Made by a program: the position numbers and the translations under genes. Below the pieces are notes generated by a model. It was not told the origin of the DNA and did not search any database. It was given only the letters and a program-made list of their open reading frames with translations. Below, in pieces: positions 29,667 through 38,726 of a stretch of 64,000 bases of DNA (positions are counted from its first letter, which is position 1; the number at the start of each line of letters is the position of its first letter). Source of the DNA: Fimenecus sp900545625 (GTDB lineage: Bacteria; Bacillota; Clostridia; Oscillospirales; Acutalibacteraceae); NCBI GenBank assembly GCA_963931525.1, contig OZ007023.1, positions 1,984,001-2,048,000 of the forward strand. Reading direction: 5' to 3'.

Positions 29667-31373
29667 TTAATTTTCCCGCTTGTAGCACTGCTTTTCGCAG
29701 GTCGCACAGGAATCGGCAAGCAGGATGCTGTCCACGGTCCTGCCCGCCGGGATCATCGGCACGACACGCGCATCCTTTTGGATGTCACAGGCGATCCAAA
29801 CGGGGCCGTCCGCCTGCTGCGCCGCCTTATACGCCGCCTTGAACTCTTCGAGCGTATGCGCATGGTAGCCCTTGCCGCCGAAGCCCTCGATCACCTTGAC
29901 GAAATCCGTTTGCCGTTCGGGATCGGTTTGGGAATAGCGTTTGCCGTAGAAGCAGGTCTGCCACTGGCGCACCATGCCGAGCACGCGGTTGTCAAAGATC
30001 ACAGTGATGATCGGCAGGTGGTTGCTGACCGCCGTGCACGCCTCGTTTAAGTTCATGTGGAAAGAACCGTCGCCCGTGATATGTACCACGCGTTTTTCGG
30101 GACAGCCGATCTGCGCGCCGATCGCCGCGCCGTAGCCGTAGCCCATGGTACCCAAGCCCCCGCTTGTCAAGAAGTCGCGGGACTTGGTGTGTGACAGGTA
30201 CTGCGCCGCCCACATCTGGTGCTGACCGACGTCGGTGACGTAGATCGTTTCCTTGTCTGTTCCCTCGCAGATCGCGCGCACCAGCGCGTGCGGCGTGAGG
30301 AAATCGTCTCTGTCTTTCGGGGTGTAATCCTGCTTTTTGAATTCCGCAAGCCGCGCGAGCCAATCGTCGTGCGTTTTTTCCTCCAGCAGCGGCAGAAGCG
30401 CGGTCAGGATCGTTTTGACGTCACCCGTCAAGTATTCGTCCACACGGACGTTTTTGTTGATTTCACTGTTGTCGATGTCGATCTGGATGATCGTCGCGTG
30501 CGAGGCAAAGTGCTCCGGATCAAGCGCCACGCGGTCGGAAAAGCGCGTGCCGATCGCCAAAAGCAGATCCGCTTCATCGATCGCCTTATTGGTCACAAGG
30601 TTACCGTGCATGCCCACAAGCCCGTAATTGAGCGGTTCATCATAGCCAAGCACGCCCGTCGCCATTAGAGTATGGCACGTCGGGATCCCTGTTTTTTCCA
30701 CCACGGCGCGGGCGATGTCGGACGCATCCGCCGAGGCGACGCCGCCGCCGAGCTCAATGACGGGGCACCGGGCAGCGTTGATAAGTCCGGCTACCCTTTG
30801 CAGCTTATCTTCGTCGAGCACCGTTTCATCCACGATCGGCGCAGACTTCTGGGGCTCGAAATCCGTGACCGCGGCGGTGATGTCCTTCGGAACGTCCACG
30901 AGCACGGGGCCTTTTCTGCCGGAATTGGCGATCTGGAAAGCCTCGCGCAGAATGGGCGCGAGCTCCGAAATGTTCTGCACCATGAAATTATGCTTGGTGA
31001 TGGGCATGGTGATGCCCGTGATATAGACCTCCTGGAACGCATCGCGCCCAATCAGCGACGTGCCGACGTTGCCGGTGATGGCGACCATCGGGACGGAATC
31101 CATATATGCCGTAGCAATGCCCGTGACTAAGTTGGTGGCCCCGGGGCCGCTTGTCGCAAGCACCACACCCGTTCTGCCCGTGGCACGCGCATAGCCGTCC
31201 GCCGCATGGGCAGCACCCTGCTCATGCGCGGTGAGGACGTGGTGAATTTTGTCGCGATATTTGTAAAGCGCATCGTAAATATTCAAAACAGCGCCGCCGG
31301 GATACCCGAAAATGGTATCCACACCCTGCTCAATAAGCACCTCAGCTATGATATCCGAACCGTTCAGCTTCAT
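29667..31373 (-). CDS. ilvB: Acetolactate synthase, catalytic subunit
   Basis: This ThDP-dependent enzyme makes acetolactate from two pyruvates, the entry step of branched-chain synthesis. It has 568 residues. The catalytic Glu is in AHEQGAAHAADGYARA, FAD/central domain motifs follow, and the ThDP/Mg motif is GDGSFHMNLNEACTAVSNHLP. It is the biosynthetic, FAD-type enzyme, and IlvH 16 kb away is its likely regulatory partner. Start: ATG of MKLNGSDII with GGAG 6 bases before it. It ends with a Cys-rich tail (SCATCEKQCYKREN), which is uncommon. The promoter has neither the GntR operator nor a leader peptide or T-box. Confidence 0.95.
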   Translation of the reverse strand: MKLNGSDIIAEVLIEQGVDTIFGYPGGAVLNIYDALYKYRDKIHHVLTAHEQGAAHAADGYARATGRTGVVLATSGPGATNLVTGIATAYMDSVPMVAITGNVGTSLIGRDAFQEVYITGITMPITKHNFMVQNISELAPILREAFQIANSGRKGPVLVDVPKDITAAVTDFEPQKSAPIVDETVLDEDKLQRVAGLINAARCPVIELGGGVASADASDIARAVVEKTGIPTCHTLMATGVLGYDEPLNYGLVGMHGNLVTNKAIDEADLLLAIGTRFSDRVALDPEHFASHATIIQIDIDNSEINKNVRVDEYLTGDVKTILTALLPLLEEKTHDDWLARLAEFKKQDYTPKDRDDFLTPHALVRAICEGTDKETIYVTDVGQHQMWAAQYLSHTKSRDFLTSGGLGTMGYGYGAAIGAQIGCPEKRVVHITGDGSFHMNLNEACTAVSNHLPIITVIFDNRVLGMVRQWQTCFYGKRYSQTDPERQTDFVKVIEGFGGKGYHAHTLEEFKAAYKAAQQADGPVWIACDIQKDARVVPMIPAGRTVDSILLADSCATCEKQCYKREN

Positions 31374-31412
31374 ACTTCTCTCCACTCAGTTCAAAAAATG
31401 CTATTGGATGAT

Positions 31413-31441
31413 ATTTTAATCCTATTCCCTTAAAAAGTCAA
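31413..31441 (-). promoter_or_regulatory. Promoter of ilvB
   Basis: On the minus strand: TTGACT, 17 bases, TAAAAT, leaving a short leader of about 35 bases with no room for an attenuator. Confidence 0.7.
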
Positions 31442-31460
31442 CTGTTTCGGCGTCCCGCGC

Positions 31461-32138
31461 TTAAAGCCCGTACTTTTGCTGCAAACGCGCAAATACGCGC
31501 CCAACAGGCTTTGCAAGCATGAGCAGAAACACGACGTTGGAGACGGCATAAACGGCAGTGAACCCTGCAGAGGAAACGACTGCTGCCGCATAACGCACAG
31601 CGTTAAAGCCGCCGTCCCACCAAAGCACCGTCCAAATGTCCATAACGAATGAAAACAGCACGCCTGCAAATGCACCATACAGGATTAAAGAAACACGGCT
31701 CTTTTGCAGCCGCTTTGCAAACAACCCCGCCAAAAAGCCAACCATGCCCCAGGCAAGCATCTGCATCGGCGTCCAAGGCCCCTGCCCGAAATAGAAATTG
31801 GACAGCAGCGCGGAAAGCGCACCCGTCATAAAGCCTGCCTGCGGGCCGAAATACATGGCGGTGAGCACCACGAGTGCGGTCACGGGTTTAAACCCGGGGA
31901 TCGCCGCAAACAAAACGCGTCCCGCAACGGACAGCGCCGTCATGACGGCAAGCAGGGCTAACCGCTGTGCGCCCGCGCGGCTTCTTTCAAAAGACAAAAA
32001 GAACGGCACACACGCAAGCACGGCAACGCACAGCGTGACCCAGGCGTATCGCTGTTCCCCAAACAGCCAAAGCCCGCCCGCAACCACAGCGGGAATGCAC
32101 ACGCAAAGGAGCACTATACCGAGCACTTTTTTCAGCAT
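31461..32138 (-). CDS. ECF transporter substrate-binding (S) component
   Basis: The 225-residue membrane protein has about six helices and is encoded last in an EcfT-EcfA'A-S operon, so it is a dedicated vitamin-type importer. The region VKPVTA-like (FKPVTALVVLTAMYFGPQAG) and SNFYFGQGPWTPMQMLAWG resembles S components proposed for cobalamin-type substrates, but this is a recollection of family pattern, not a proof. No riboswitch precedes the operon to name the vitamin. ATG at 32138 overlaps the ATPase stop by 7 bases (ATGCTGA), with AAGGCGG upstream. Confidence 0.82.
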   Translation of the reverse strand: MLKKVLGIVLLCVCIPAVVAGGLWLFGEQRYAWVTLCVAVLACVPFFLSFERSRAGAQRLALLAVMTALSVAGRVLFAAIPGFKPVTALVVLTAMYFGPQAGFMTGALSALLSNFYFGQGPWTPMQMLAWGMVGFLAGLFAKRLQKSRVSLILYGAFAGVLFSFVMDIWTVLWWDGGFNAVRYAAAVVSSAGFTAVYAVSNVVFLLMLAKPVGRVFARLQQKYGL

Positions 32139-33796
32139 GGCACATCCGCCTTTCCGCGCGGTTTTGCGGCAGCCGCCACCGCTTCGCAGGTGACTGCGTG
32201 CTCGCAAAAGCCGCGGGCGATGCGGTTCGCAGCAGTGGTGTAAAAGTAATTTTCCGAAAAGAAATCACGAGGCGGTGCAGCAGACAGGATCTCGCCGTCA
32301 AACAGCAGCGCGCAGCGATCCGCCGTTTCGGCAGCAAATTCTGCGTCGTGCGTGACAATAAGGATGCAAAGCCCCTTTTCGCGAAGCGTGCGCAAAAGCA
32401 CCTTAAGTCCCTGCTTGCAAGCAGCGTCCATACCTTTTGTCGGCTCGTCTAAGAGCAACAGATCGGGATTTGTAAGCAACACCTTCGAGAGCGCGCATTT
32501 CTGCTGTTCGCCGCCGCTCAAGTCAAACGGATGGCGATCCAACAGCGTTTCTATATGCAGTTCCTGCGCGGCTGCAGCCACACGGGCTTCCCGCTCGTTT
32601 TTTGGCGCGCCGACGATCTGCAAAAGTGAGAGCAGGTCGGCGCGAACCGTATCCTCGGTAAACAGCAACAACGGATCCTGCGGCAACAGAGCGGTTTTTG
32701 CGTACCCGCTTTCCTTTTTGGCAAGCCGGACTTTGCCGCGATAGGGCTTATCCGTGCCCGCAAGCAAATTCAGAAGCGTCGTTTTTCCCACGCCGTTGCC
32801 GCCGAGCACACAGCAAATCTCACCCGCATACAACTGAAGCGTAAGCCCGCGCAGCACATCCGGCAGATCACGCGCATACCGGAACCACACTTCCCGAAGC
32901 TCGGCAAGCACAGTCCCGCTTTTCGAAGCGGCATCCGGGGCTTTCGACAAAGCCGCTGAAAAGCTGTAATCTTGTAAAAGCTCCCGCCCCTCGCGCACGC
33001 TGATGGGACAGCGCCCTTTTTTTGCGCCGAGCAGGCGGTAGATGCGTGCCGCGCTCGGTAAGGCTTCGCACATGGGGTGCGGCGGGGAAGCCTTGCAAAG
33101 CGCTTCGGCGACGGCGTGCGGGGCATCATCCATAATGAGGCGCCCTTTTTCAAGCAGCAGCACGCGGTCGGCAAGCGCAAACGCCTCTTCCAAGCGATGC
33201 TCGACGAGCAAAATCGTCATACCCATTTCCCGATTTAAACGCGCAAGTGTATTTAAAAATTCCGTTGCCGCAATCGGGTCAAGCTGGGCGGTCGGTTCAT
33301 CTAAAAGCAGAATTTTGGGCTGCATCACCAGCACCGATGCAAGATTTAAAAGCTGTTTTTGCCCGCCGGAAAGTGTGTCCGTATCCTGCCGAAACCAGCC
33401 TTCGATCCCAAGCCAGCTTGCCGTCTCCGCTACACGGCGGCGGATCACCTGCGTTGGGAGCCCTAAACTCTCCGCTCCGAACGCCAACTCATGCCAGACC
33501 TTATCCGTAACGATCTGGTTTTCAGGATTTTGCATGACAAAACCGATCTCCGCGGCGCTTGTACGCGCATCCAGAGTATCCATCGGCGCATCGTGAAAAA
33601 ATACGTCGCCTGCCCGCGTACCGTGCGGTGCAAGCTCCCGCTTTATGAGCCGTAACAGCGTCGTTTTGCCGCAGCCAGTTTCCCCGCACAGCACGACGAA
33701 TTCCCCTTGCCGCACGGAAATAGAAACCGCTTCGAGTGCGGGATGTTCGGCGAGCGGATACGTAAAGCTTAAATTTTCGATACGAAGAATTTCCAT
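32132..33796 (-). CDS. ECF transporter ATPase, two domains fused (EcfA'-EcfA)
   Basis: The 554-residue protein holds two complete ABC ATPase domains that energise the ECF transporter. Domain 1: GETGCGKTT, LSGGQKQ, LLLDEPTAQLDP, VEHRLE. Domain 2 (from about residue 290): GGNGVGKTT, LSGGEQQ, LLLDEPTKGMDA, VTHDAEFA. In most Firmicutes these are two separate genes; here they are joined. The start ATG (MEILRIENLSFTYPL) is inside the 3' end of ecfT by 28 bases. In-frame sequence further upstream does not resemble the family. Confidence 0.92.
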   Translation of the reverse strand: MEILRIENLSFTYPLAEHPALEAVSISVRQGEFVVLCGETGCGKTTLLRLIKRELAPHGTRAGDVFFHDAPMDTLDARTSAAEIGFVMQNPENQIVTDKVWHELAFGAESLGLPTQVIRRRVAETASWLGIEGWFRQDTDTLSGGQKQLLNLASVLVMQPKILLLDEPTAQLDPIAATEFLNTLARLNREMGMTILLVEHRLEEAFALADRVLLLEKGRLIMDDAPHAVAEALCKASPPHPMCEALPSAARIYRLLGAKKGRCPISVREGRELLQDYSFSAALSKAPDAASKSGTVLAELREVWFRYARDLPDVLRGLTLQLYAGEICCVLGGNGVGKTTLLNLLAGTDKPYRGKVRLAKKESGYAKTALLPQDPLLLFTEDTVRADLLSLLQIVGAPKNEREARVAAAAQELHIETLLDRHPFDLSGGEQQKCALSKVLLTNPDLLLLDEPTKGMDAACKQGLKVLLRTLREKGLCILIVTHDAEFAAETADRCALLFDGEILSAAPPRDFFSENYFYTTAANRIARGFCEHAVTCEAVAAAAKPRGKADVPC

Positions 33797-34650
33797 TTTC
33801 CTCTCTCCACGGCTTCCAAAAGTGCGGGTAAAAGTGTGAGCGCCAAAAAGGCGATATAGGTACAGACAGCGGCGGGCGTCACGGGCGGGGCGGTGATGCG
33901 CGGATAAAACGCATAGGCGGCTTCGCCGCTTATAAAGCCTGTGAGCACGACCGCTGTCAAAAGCAAGACGGTCGTAAGCAGCACACCATCGCGCAGCGCA
34001 AAGCGGTACAGCACAAAGTGCGTACGCCCGGGCAGCGAATGCCCGCGCGCCTGCATGGACGCGGCGGTCTCCATTGCGTTTTCCAGCGAAATGCTCAGAA
34101 CGCTTGAGAGCACGCGCAGTTTTCCTCGGATTCTTCCCTTTCGGTCGGCTGCCGTTTGCATGCCGAGCGCTGTCTGGGCACGATCCGCCGCGCGAAGCTG
34201 CCTTAACAGCTGCGGCAAAAAGCGCAGCGCCATGCATAGCGTCATGGTAAGCCGCGGCGCGGCTTTGCCGAACAGGAACAACAGTTTGTCGGACGACACC
34301 GCCCGATTGTATACGCCGCACCACAGGATCACCGCCGCAAGCGTCAAAGCAAGGCTCACGCCGTACAAGAGCGCCTCGAGCGTAAAAGGCGTATCCCCGA
34401 GCCAAAAGAGGACGGTCACACCCTCGTGTACAAACAGAGGATTACACAGTGCGACGATGAGCAGAAAGGGCAGGGTCGTGCGCAACGTTTTCCGTTTGCC
34501 GCCGGTCGGTGCGGACAGCACGGCACACAACGCACCGCCGAGCAGCGCGCTTAAGCGCAGCACGGGATTTTCGGCGAACATCGTCAAGAGCAGCACCGAC
34601 AGGAAATATACCAACAATACGCTTGGGTGCAGTGCAGAAAACGCACGCAA
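33769..34650 (-). CDS. ecfT: ECF transporter transmembrane protein EcfT
   Basis: EcfT couples the ATPases to the S component. The protein has about 5-6 membrane helices and the two Ala-Arg-Gly-type coupling motifs near AADRAQTALGMQ and ASMQARGHSLPGRT. The best start is a TTG at 34650 (LRAFSALHPSVLLVYF): AAGGGGAG lies 6 bases upstream, and a promoter at 34683-34712 places the transcript start near 34676. ATG codons at 34668 and 34683 are in frame but have no ribosome site, and the outer one lies within the promoter. This gives 293 residues. Confidence 0.88.
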   Translation of the reverse strand: MRAFSALHPSVLLVYFLSVLLLTMFAENPVLRLSALLGGALCAVLSAPTGGKRKTLRTTLPFLLIVALCNPLFVHEGVTVLFWLGDTPFTLEALLYGVSLALTLAAVILWCGVYNRAVSSDKLLFLFGKAAPRLTMTLCMALRFLPQLLRQLRAADRAQTALGMQTAADRKGRIRGKLRVLSSVLSISLENAMETAASMQARGHSLPGRTHFVLYRFALRDGVLLTTVLLLTAVVLTGFISGEAAYAFYPRITAPPVTPAAVCTYIAFLALTLLPALLEAVERGKWKFFVSKI

Positions 34651-34682
34651 AATGCTCTCCCCTTTCATTCGTGTTTCATGCA

Positions 34683-34712
34683 AGTATACCGCATTTTACG
34701 GGGCACAATCAA
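34683..34712 (-). promoter_or_regulatory. Promoter of the ECF operon
   Basis: On the minus strand: TTGATT, 18 bases, TATACT. Confidence 0.65.
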
Positions 34713-34752
34713 GTCCAACCCCACATTCGTATGCACTTTATCCTTTTCTCGC

Positions 34753-34781
34753 TTGCGCTTTTACGGAAAGCATGCTACGAT
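34753..34781 (+). promoter_or_regulatory. Probable promoter of the AraC-family gene
   Basis: TTGCGC, 17 bases, TACGAT, with the palindrome AGCATGCT inside the spacer end. Confidence 0.45.
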
Positions 34782-34852
34782 AACTAAAGAAATATCAAAC
34801 AAAATCGTCTGCGTCATGGCTCGCATTTATCAGAAAGGTTGGAAATATCATT

Positions 34853-35671
34853 ATGGTAGAGAATTTTCGCGACTTCACCCGCTTTATTTCGCCCGAAACG
34901 CCTGCGGCAGTACGCATTGCAGGAGAAACGGTGGACGGTACGGATTTTTATATTTCGCGTGAAAAGGGCGATATGCTCGCTTTGGAATACATCCTATCCG
35001 GCACCGGGACCTTAACTATTAACGGGCAGGAGCTGCACCCGCAGGCGGGCGATGTATTTCTGCTCACGCTTGGCAGCCGTCACACCTATTATGCCGATCC
35101 GGATGACCCGTGGCGCAAGTATTTTGCCGTATTTTCCGGGCCTGTGGCCGAGCGCATCATAGAAAGCTATCTGCCTGCCGACACCTACCTGTTTCCCCGC
35201 TGCAATGTGGAACCGTACTTCCGCGAGATCGTACAGGTCAGTCTGGACGACGCGGTGCCGTTCACGGAAAAGGCAGATCGTATCACGGTCGCGCTTTTGA
35301 AGATCTGCATGTATATCCGCAGCCGCAATGTGCTTGAGCAGCAGGATCTGGCGGATAAGATCCGCAGCCGTTTGGATTTTTATGTGGAACATCCGTTTAC
35401 GCTGGATATGCTTTGCCGCGACTTCAACTATTCCAAGAATCACCTCATCCATGTGTTCCGCGAAAAATTCGGCAAAACGCCTTACCAATATTACTGTGAG
35501 GTCAAGATCGAGACCGCCAAACGGTATTTGCAGGATTCCTCGATGTGTATCGGCGAGATCGCGGATCTTCTGGCTTTTTCAGATCGGCAGTATTTTGCGA
35601 GCTGCTTTCGTAAGGCAGTCGGCTGTTCGCCGCGGGAATACCGCAATCGTGTTCGAAAATCAGCAATGTGA
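34853..35671 (+). CDS. AraC-family transcriptional regulator
   Basis: The 272-residue protein has an N-terminal cupin-like sensing domain (residues 20-100, with GTGTLTINGQELHPQAGDVFLL) and a C-terminal pair of helix-turn-helix motifs (residues 175-270, ending in FSDRQYFASCFRKAVGCSPREYRNR). This is the layout of sugar-responsive AraC activators. It lies directly before a metallophosphoesterase and MFS transporter operon on the same strand, whose upstream region has repeated GTGATA elements, so it is the likely activator of that operon. Confidence 0.9.
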   Translation: MVENFRDFTRFISPETPAAVRIAGETVDGTDFYISREKGDMLALEYILSGTGTLTINGQELHPQAGDVFLLTLGSRHTYYADPDDPWRKYFAVFSGPVAERIIESYLPADTYLFPRCNVEPYFREIVQVSLDDAVPFTEKADRITVALLKICMYIRSRNVLEQQDLADKIRSRLDFYVEHPFTLDMLCRDFNYSKNHLIHVFREKFGKTPYQYYCEVKIETAKRYLQDSSMCIGEIADLLAFSDRQYFASCFRKAVGCSPREYRNRVRKSAM

Positions 35672-35730
35672 TATTTTCTATGTTTTTAGTGATAAAATCC
35701 ATTTAAAACGCGGTTTTTTTGTGATATTCT
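35668..35730 (+). promoter_or_regulatory. Promoter and repeats before the metallophosphoesterase gene
   Basis: TTTAAA, 17 bases, TATTCT (35702-35730). Three GTGATA-A/T-rich elements begin at 35668, 35689 and 35721, 21 and 32 bases apart, close to two and three helical turns. These could be AraC half-sites, with the third overlapping the -10. Confidence 0.4.
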
Positions 35731-35750
35731 AACGAAAGAGGTGTGCGTAA

Positions 35751-37151
35751 TTGAAAAATTTTAGTTTATATATCGCAACTGACCCGCACTATTTTGAAAA
35801 CAAGCTCGGGGCTTCGGGGCCCGCATATGAACGGCGCAGCCGCACGGATCAGAAGTGCATCGCCGAAACGGGCGCCATTATCGACGCAGGTTTTCAAAAA
35901 ATTGCAGCGGACAAAGAAACGAATGTCGTCGTTCTACCCGGAGACTTGGTATACCGCGCCGAAAAGGCGAGCCATCTCGGCTTTATCGAAAAACTGCGGG
36001 CGCTGCAAAGCCGGGGCAAGGAGATTTATGTGCTCACGGCGCGCCACGACTACTGCAACGACGGCAACACGCCATGCGGCTTTGTGGGTGAAGAGGAAAT
36101 CCCCGCCGAGGGGACACGCCGCGACGAGCTGCGCGGTCTGTATTATGATTTCGGCTTCAAGCAAGCGATCAGCGAGCATCTTCCGACGCTCTCCTATGTT
36201 GTGCAGCTGACAGACGGCATCCGCCTTTTGGTGCTCAACTGTGACGGCGACGGCAAGGATTTCAAAGGCTTTTATGACGATCAGATGGCCTGGGCGCTCG
36301 AACAGATCCGTTTTGCGCACGAAAGCGGGAATTACATATTTGCCACCACCCACTATCCCCTGCTGCCGGGGTCGCCCGTCATGCGCCTGATCGGCGACGC
36401 GAAGCTGACTGATTGGGAAAAGCGTGCGAACGAGCTTGCAGATGCGGGGCTTGACCTGATCTTTACAGGGCACATGCATATGCAGAGCCTCACGCAGTAC
36501 ACCACGCAAAACGGCAACACCATCACGGATGTTTGCACAGGCTCGTTTGTCGGCTGCCCGTGCGCCTACCGCAAGGTGACGTTTTCGGATACGGATATCC
36601 ACATCGAATCCTTTACGATCGAGGATTTTGATTGGGATAAACAGGGCAAGACTGCCGCCGAATACTTCACCTGGCGCTTTGACCGCATGATCACGGACAT
36701 CATTGACGCCATGGCGTATGACTTCGCCTTTTTTACGCGGCTGTTCGGCGGGCCTGAAAAGAACAAGAAGCTGAAGATCCCCGTCACGCTGGTTGGAAAG
36801 ATTCTCCAAAAGCTTACACTCGGCGGCGTGGGCAGGCTGTTCTGGTTCCGTGTGGATCCCTCCATTAAAGACCGCCTGCTGAAAGACACTGCCGTGGAAT
36901 TTGTGCGCAATATCTTTGTCGGCAACGAGCCGTATGTGCCCGGCACGCCGATGTACGCGGCAGTGGATGCACTGCTGCGGCGGCTGCGCCCGGTGCTGCG
37001 CATCGCCGAAAAAAAGCTCGGCGCGAAAAACCCGATGTTTGCGGATCTGCGCGGGTTTGTGCTTTCGCTCATCGGCGATGAAAAACATCTGGACTACGAG
37101 GCGGCGCTGCCTTTTAAATCCTATCAGAAGCAAGGAGGCGACCCGGCATGA
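35751..37151 (+). CDS. Calcineurin-like metallophosphoesterase
   Basis: The 466-residue protein has the metallophosphoesterase core in order: D11-P-H13 (TDPHYF), GD65LVYRAE, then A-R98-H99-D100 where the canonical motif is GNHD, TTHYPLLPGS and GHMHMQS. The metal-bridging Asn of GNHD is thus Arg here, unusual for the superfamily. The C-terminal 170 residues are not assigned. The start is TTG with GAGGTG 7 bases upstream. It overlaps the MFS gene by 4 bases (ATGA), so the two are coupled. A phosphodiester or sugar-phosphate substrate linked to the transporter is plausible. Confidence 0.85.
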   Translation: MKNFSLYIATDPHYFENKLGASGPAYERRSRTDQKCIAETGAIIDAGFQKIAADKETNVVVLPGDLVYRAEKASHLGFIEKLRALQSRGKEIYVLTARHDYCNDGNTPCGFVGEEEIPAEGTRRDELRGLYYDFGFKQAISEHLPTLSYVVQLTDGIRLLVLNCDGDGKDFKGFYDDQMAWALEQIRFAHESGNYIFATTHYPLLPGSPVMRLIGDAKLTDWEKRANELADAGLDLIFTGHMHMQSLTQYTTQNGNTITDVCTGSFVGCPCAYRKVTFSDTDIHIESFTIEDFDWDKQGKTAAEYFTWRFDRMITDIIDAMAYDFAFFTRLFGGPEKNKKLKIPVTLVGKILQKLTLGGVGRLFWFRVDPSIKDRLLKDTAVEFVRNIFVGNEPYVPGTPMYAAVDALLRRLRPVLRIAEKKLGAKNPMFADLRGFVLSLIGDEKHLDYEAALPFKSYQKQGGDPA

Positions 37152-38635
37152 GCACGGCGTCCGTTGCAGGCAAACTGCCGACCGCAAATGAAAAGAAGTA
37201 TTTAAAGACAAAGGAATGGGTTTTTTACCTGCTCGCCATGTTCTTTTTCTCTTCCATGACGGGCATGGTCAATTCCTATCGCCGTGCCTATCTGGTAGAT
37301 GTACTGCTGCTTTCAAATGACCAGCTTTCTTTTTTCAATGGTTTTACGCAGATCGTGGGCTATGTACTTTCATTTATTTATGCGTTGATTTTAGACAACA
37401 AAAAAATCAAAAACAACCAGAAATTCAAGCCGCTTGGTTTGCTTGCGGCGATCCCCTGCGGCGTGGTGACCGCGCTCATCTTCTGGACGCCTGATTTTGT
37501 GCAGCGCAACCCCACCGTGCTGCTCATCTGGCTGTGCGCGCTGGCGCTCATTCAAGGGTGTGCCACCTATTTCGGCGGGACAGTCACGATGGTCGCCGCC
37601 GTTATGACGCCCAACGACAAGGAGCGCGAACAGCTGCTCTCCTTCCGCGGGATCGCCAGCGCCATCGGCAACTCCGCGCCGCTCGTCATTGTGCTGGTGG
37701 TTGCAGCGATCATTAAAGCGGCAAACGGCGGAACAGAGAATGCCGCACTTTCTTACTTCATTTCCGCGATTTTGTGCGGCGTGGTCGGGACGATCACCAT
37801 GCTTTTGGGGATGTCCGTCATCAAGGAGCGCATCGTCTATAAATCCGAGCGCAAAAACCCGTTCAAAGGGCTTTGGAACGTCATCCGCAGCAAACACGCA
37901 TGGGTCATTTTGATCAGTGAATTCCTGAAGTCGTTCCGTGGTATCGCCACCTTCATGGAGCCGTTCATCGCTGCGGCGATCTTGGGCAGCTCCAGCCAGA
38001 CCGTGCTGTTCGCGCTGCCCGTCGGGATCGGTACGATGGTGGGTATGCTCATCATCAGCCGCCTGTTAAAGCGTTTTACGAGCCGCGTGCTGTATATTGC
38101 TTCGGGCGTGTATTCCGTATGCATCAACGCCGTGGCGTTCGGCGTGGGCTATGCGTATTTGACGCATATGGAGACCTTGCCGTGGCTCAACTATATCTTC
38201 ATCGTCTGTCTGTTTGGCACCGGTATCCAATTCGGCGCATCCAACCTGCTGCCGGAGATGTTCAAGGCGGATGTGCTTGACGATCTGGAACTCAAGACAG
38301 GCAGCCGTTTGGACGCGAGCTTGGGCTTCTTCATCGGCATCGGCGGCACAATCAGCGGCGCGCTTGCCAATATTGCCGTCCCGTATATTCTGTACGGTGA
38401 CGGTTCGATCATCCACTACCAGCAGGGCTTGGGCGACGGCACGGCGCAGACGCTGGATACCAAGATTATGCTGCTTTTGTTCTACACGGTGTTCCATGGT
38501 CTTATGATGCTGCTCGCAGGCTTGCCGTTCCTGTTCTATAAGCTTTCGGGCGCAGAACGCGAGCGAGTGCATACGGAAGTGCTTAAAATGCGTGAGGAGC
38601 TTGCACAAAGCGAAGGCGTGGAAGCTGCCGAATAA
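37148..38635 (+). CDS. Major facilitator superfamily transporter
   Basis: The 495-residue protein has about 12 membrane helices with a central cytoplasmic loop (YKSERKNPFKGLWNVIRSKH), resembling glycoside-pentoside-hexuronide cation symporters. The substrate is unknown; the AraC and phosphoesterase context suggests a carbohydrate or its phosphorylated or conjugated form. AAGGAGG precedes the ATG, which overlaps the upstream stop (ATGA). Ends with a terminator. Confidence 0.85.
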   Translation: MSTASVAGKLPTANEKKYLKTKEWVFYLLAMFFFSSMTGMVNSYRRAYLVDVLLLSNDQLSFFNGFTQIVGYVLSFIYALILDNKKIKNNQKFKPLGLLAAIPCGVVTALIFWTPDFVQRNPTVLLIWLCALALIQGCATYFGGTVTMVAAVMTPNDKEREQLLSFRGIASAIGNSAPLVIVLVVAAIIKAANGGTENAALSYFISAILCGVVGTITMLLGMSVIKERIVYKSERKNPFKGLWNVIRSKHAWVILISEFLKSFRGIATFMEPFIAAAILGSSSQTVLFALPVGIGTMVGMLIISRLLKRFTSRVLYIASGVYSVCINAVAFGVGYAYLTHMETLPWLNYIFIVCLFGTGIQFGASNLLPEMFKADVLDDLELKTGSRLDASLGFFIGIGGTISGALANIAVPYILYGDGSIIHYQQGLGDGTAQTLDTKIMLLLFYTVFHGLMMLLAGLPFLFYKLSGAERERVHTEVLKMREELAQSEGVEAAE

Positions 38636-38645
38636 GCCCCTTTAC

Positions 38646-38678
38646 AGCCGCGTACCGCTATGGTGCGCGGCTCTTTTG
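38646..38678 (+). terminator. Intrinsic terminator of the phosphoesterase-MFS operon
   Basis: An 11-bp stem with one G-U pair (AGCCGCGTACC with GGTGCGCGGCT) is followed by CTTTTG. Confidence 0.8.
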
Positions 38679-38679
38679 T

Positions 38680-38722
38680 GTGAAAAAAGCAAAAAGAAAA
38701 GCTCTCCGAAAGGAGAGCTTTT
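38680..38722 (-). terminator. Intrinsic terminator of the 5S rRNA gene
   Basis: Reading the minus strand, a perfect 11-bp stem (AAAAGCTCTCC / GGAGAGCTTTT with a tetraloop, 38697-38722) is followed by TTTTCTTTTTGCTTTTTT, a very strong run, starting 5 bases after the mature 5S end. Confidence 0.9.
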
Positions 38723-38726
38723 TGAT

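Noticed and set aside
31374..31460. T-box or leader-peptide attenuator before ilvB, and likewise before the galM-leu operon (48962-49030)
   Set aside because: Leaders are only about 30-35 bases, with no TGGNACCGCG-like box, specifier hairpin or run of Leu/Val/Ile codons.
34651..34852. Cobalamin or other vitamin riboswitch before the ECF operon
   Set aside because: The leader is about 26 bases and no conserved riboswitch core is visible in the 200 bases between the divergent genes.
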